Assembly (NCBI GenBank): GCA_015494035.1
Contig: WGBZ01000267.1
Span: 1 to 5,908, forward strand
DNA length: 5,908 bases
DNA from: Lysobacterales bacterium
GTDB lineage: Bacteria; Pseudomonadota; Gammaproteobacteria; Xanthomonadales; Marinicellaceae
Direction of reading: 5' to 3'
A program made the position numbers and the translations under genes. Each line of letters starts with the position of its first letter. Positions within the stretch are counted from its first letter, which is position 1. Below are positions 5,459-5,908 of this stretch, in pieces. The notes beneath the pieces are model-generated. The model worked only from the letters and a program-made list of their open reading frames with translations. It was not told where the DNA came from and did not search any database.

Positions 5459-5908
5459 TTACTGCTTTTTGTCTGAGTCCCGACCAGATTCACTGGTGTA
5501 GTCCTGCACCAGTTGGACAAAGGCCCTGACACCGTTTTGCAAGGCCGATTCATCCACGTAAAACAGCGGTGAGTGGTTGGTCGGTGCTGTCTTGTAATCG
5601 CGATCCGGCGGCGTGACGCCCATGAAAAAATACATACCGGGCACTTCCCGGGCAAAAAAGGAGAAGTCTTCGGCCCCGGTGATGAGGCCCGGATCAACCA
5701 CCTTACCCGGGCCAAACACCTTTTCCAGGCTCGGTTTCATGCGTTGGGTCAGTGCCGGGTCGTTGACGGTCACGGGGTACCAGGTGCGGATGTTGACATC
5801 GGCCGTGGCGTGATTGGCTTCGGCGATTTTCTCGGCTGTGAGCCGGATTTCATCGTGGATCTGGGCGCGGATGCCTTCATCAAAATTGCGAATGGTGCCT
5901 ACCAGTTC
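5459..5908 (-). CDS. M20-family amidohydrolase/peptidase, C-terminal part (start outside window)
   Basis: The frame is open from the right edge to a TAA at 5459-5461 and gives 149 residues. It begins with ELVGTIRNFDE, the (L)xGTxRxFD motif of the lid/dimerisation domain of M20D enzymes such as hippurate hydrolase and IAA-amino acid hydrolase. The chain then re-enters the catalytic domain with TGAEDFSFF (77-85), VPGMYFFMG (89-97) and NHSPLFYVDE (111-120). His112 in NHSP is the expected last metal ligand. These enzymes cut N-acyl or N-aryl amino acids or small peptides using two metal ions. The N-terminal metal ligands and any signal peptide are not visible, so location and substrate cannot be given. 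A GTG at 5771-5773 is internal, since conserved motifs lie upstream of it. It converges on the transporter gene; its transcript would cross copy 2 of the repeat before reaching the T6 terminator. Confidence 0.88.
   Translation of the reverse strand, partial: ELVGTIRNFDEGIRAQIHDEIRLTAEKIAEANHATADVNIRTWYPVTVNDPALTQRMKPSLEKVFGPGKVVDPGLITGAEDFSFFAREVPGMYFFMGVTPPDRDYKTAPTNHSPLFYVDESALQNGVRAFVQLVQDYTSESGRDSDKKQ

Overview
The window (about 55% G+C by eye) looks like a chromosomal housekeeping locus of a gammaproteobacterium. The gene order rpsF-rpsR-rplI, then dnaB, then alr, with no priB between rpsF and rpsR, matches the Pseudomonas/Oceanospirillales arrangement rather than the enterobacterial one. 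The marine Alcanivorax/Marinobacter type is my best guess, but genus cannot be settled from sequence alone.

Layout: (1) 2-954, ribosomal protein operon: the 3' part of rpsF (S6) with a long charged tail, then complete rpsR (S18) and rplI (L9). Both downstream genes use a TAAGGAG ribosome binding site whose TAA is the previous gene's stop codon. (2) 955-1310, a non-coding gap holding a 162-bp palindromic MITE-like element flanked by CTAG, the operon's rho-independent terminator, and a weak promoter candidate for dnaB. (3) 1311-5200, a probable dnaB-alr-transporter operon: replicative helicase DnaB, alanine racemase overlapping it by 4 bases, and 42 bases later a polytopic membrane protein related to ADP/ATP (NTP/NDP) translocases. 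(4) 5201-5458, a convergent intergenic region with a terminator hairpin usable in both directions and a second, diverged, inverted copy of the palindromic element (161 bp). (5) 5459-5908 on the minus strand, the C-terminal 149 residues of an M20-family amidohydrolase/peptidase whose start lies outside the window.

The genes serve translation (S6, S18, L9), replication (DnaB) and cell-wall precursor supply (D-alanine from Alr); the transporter and the amidohydrolase have no demonstrable link to these. I see no defence system, CRISPR array, tRNA, rRNA or prophage. The most informative non-genic signal is the pair of related palindromic elements; other points of interest are the unusual Alr tail and the translocase-like transporter behind alr.
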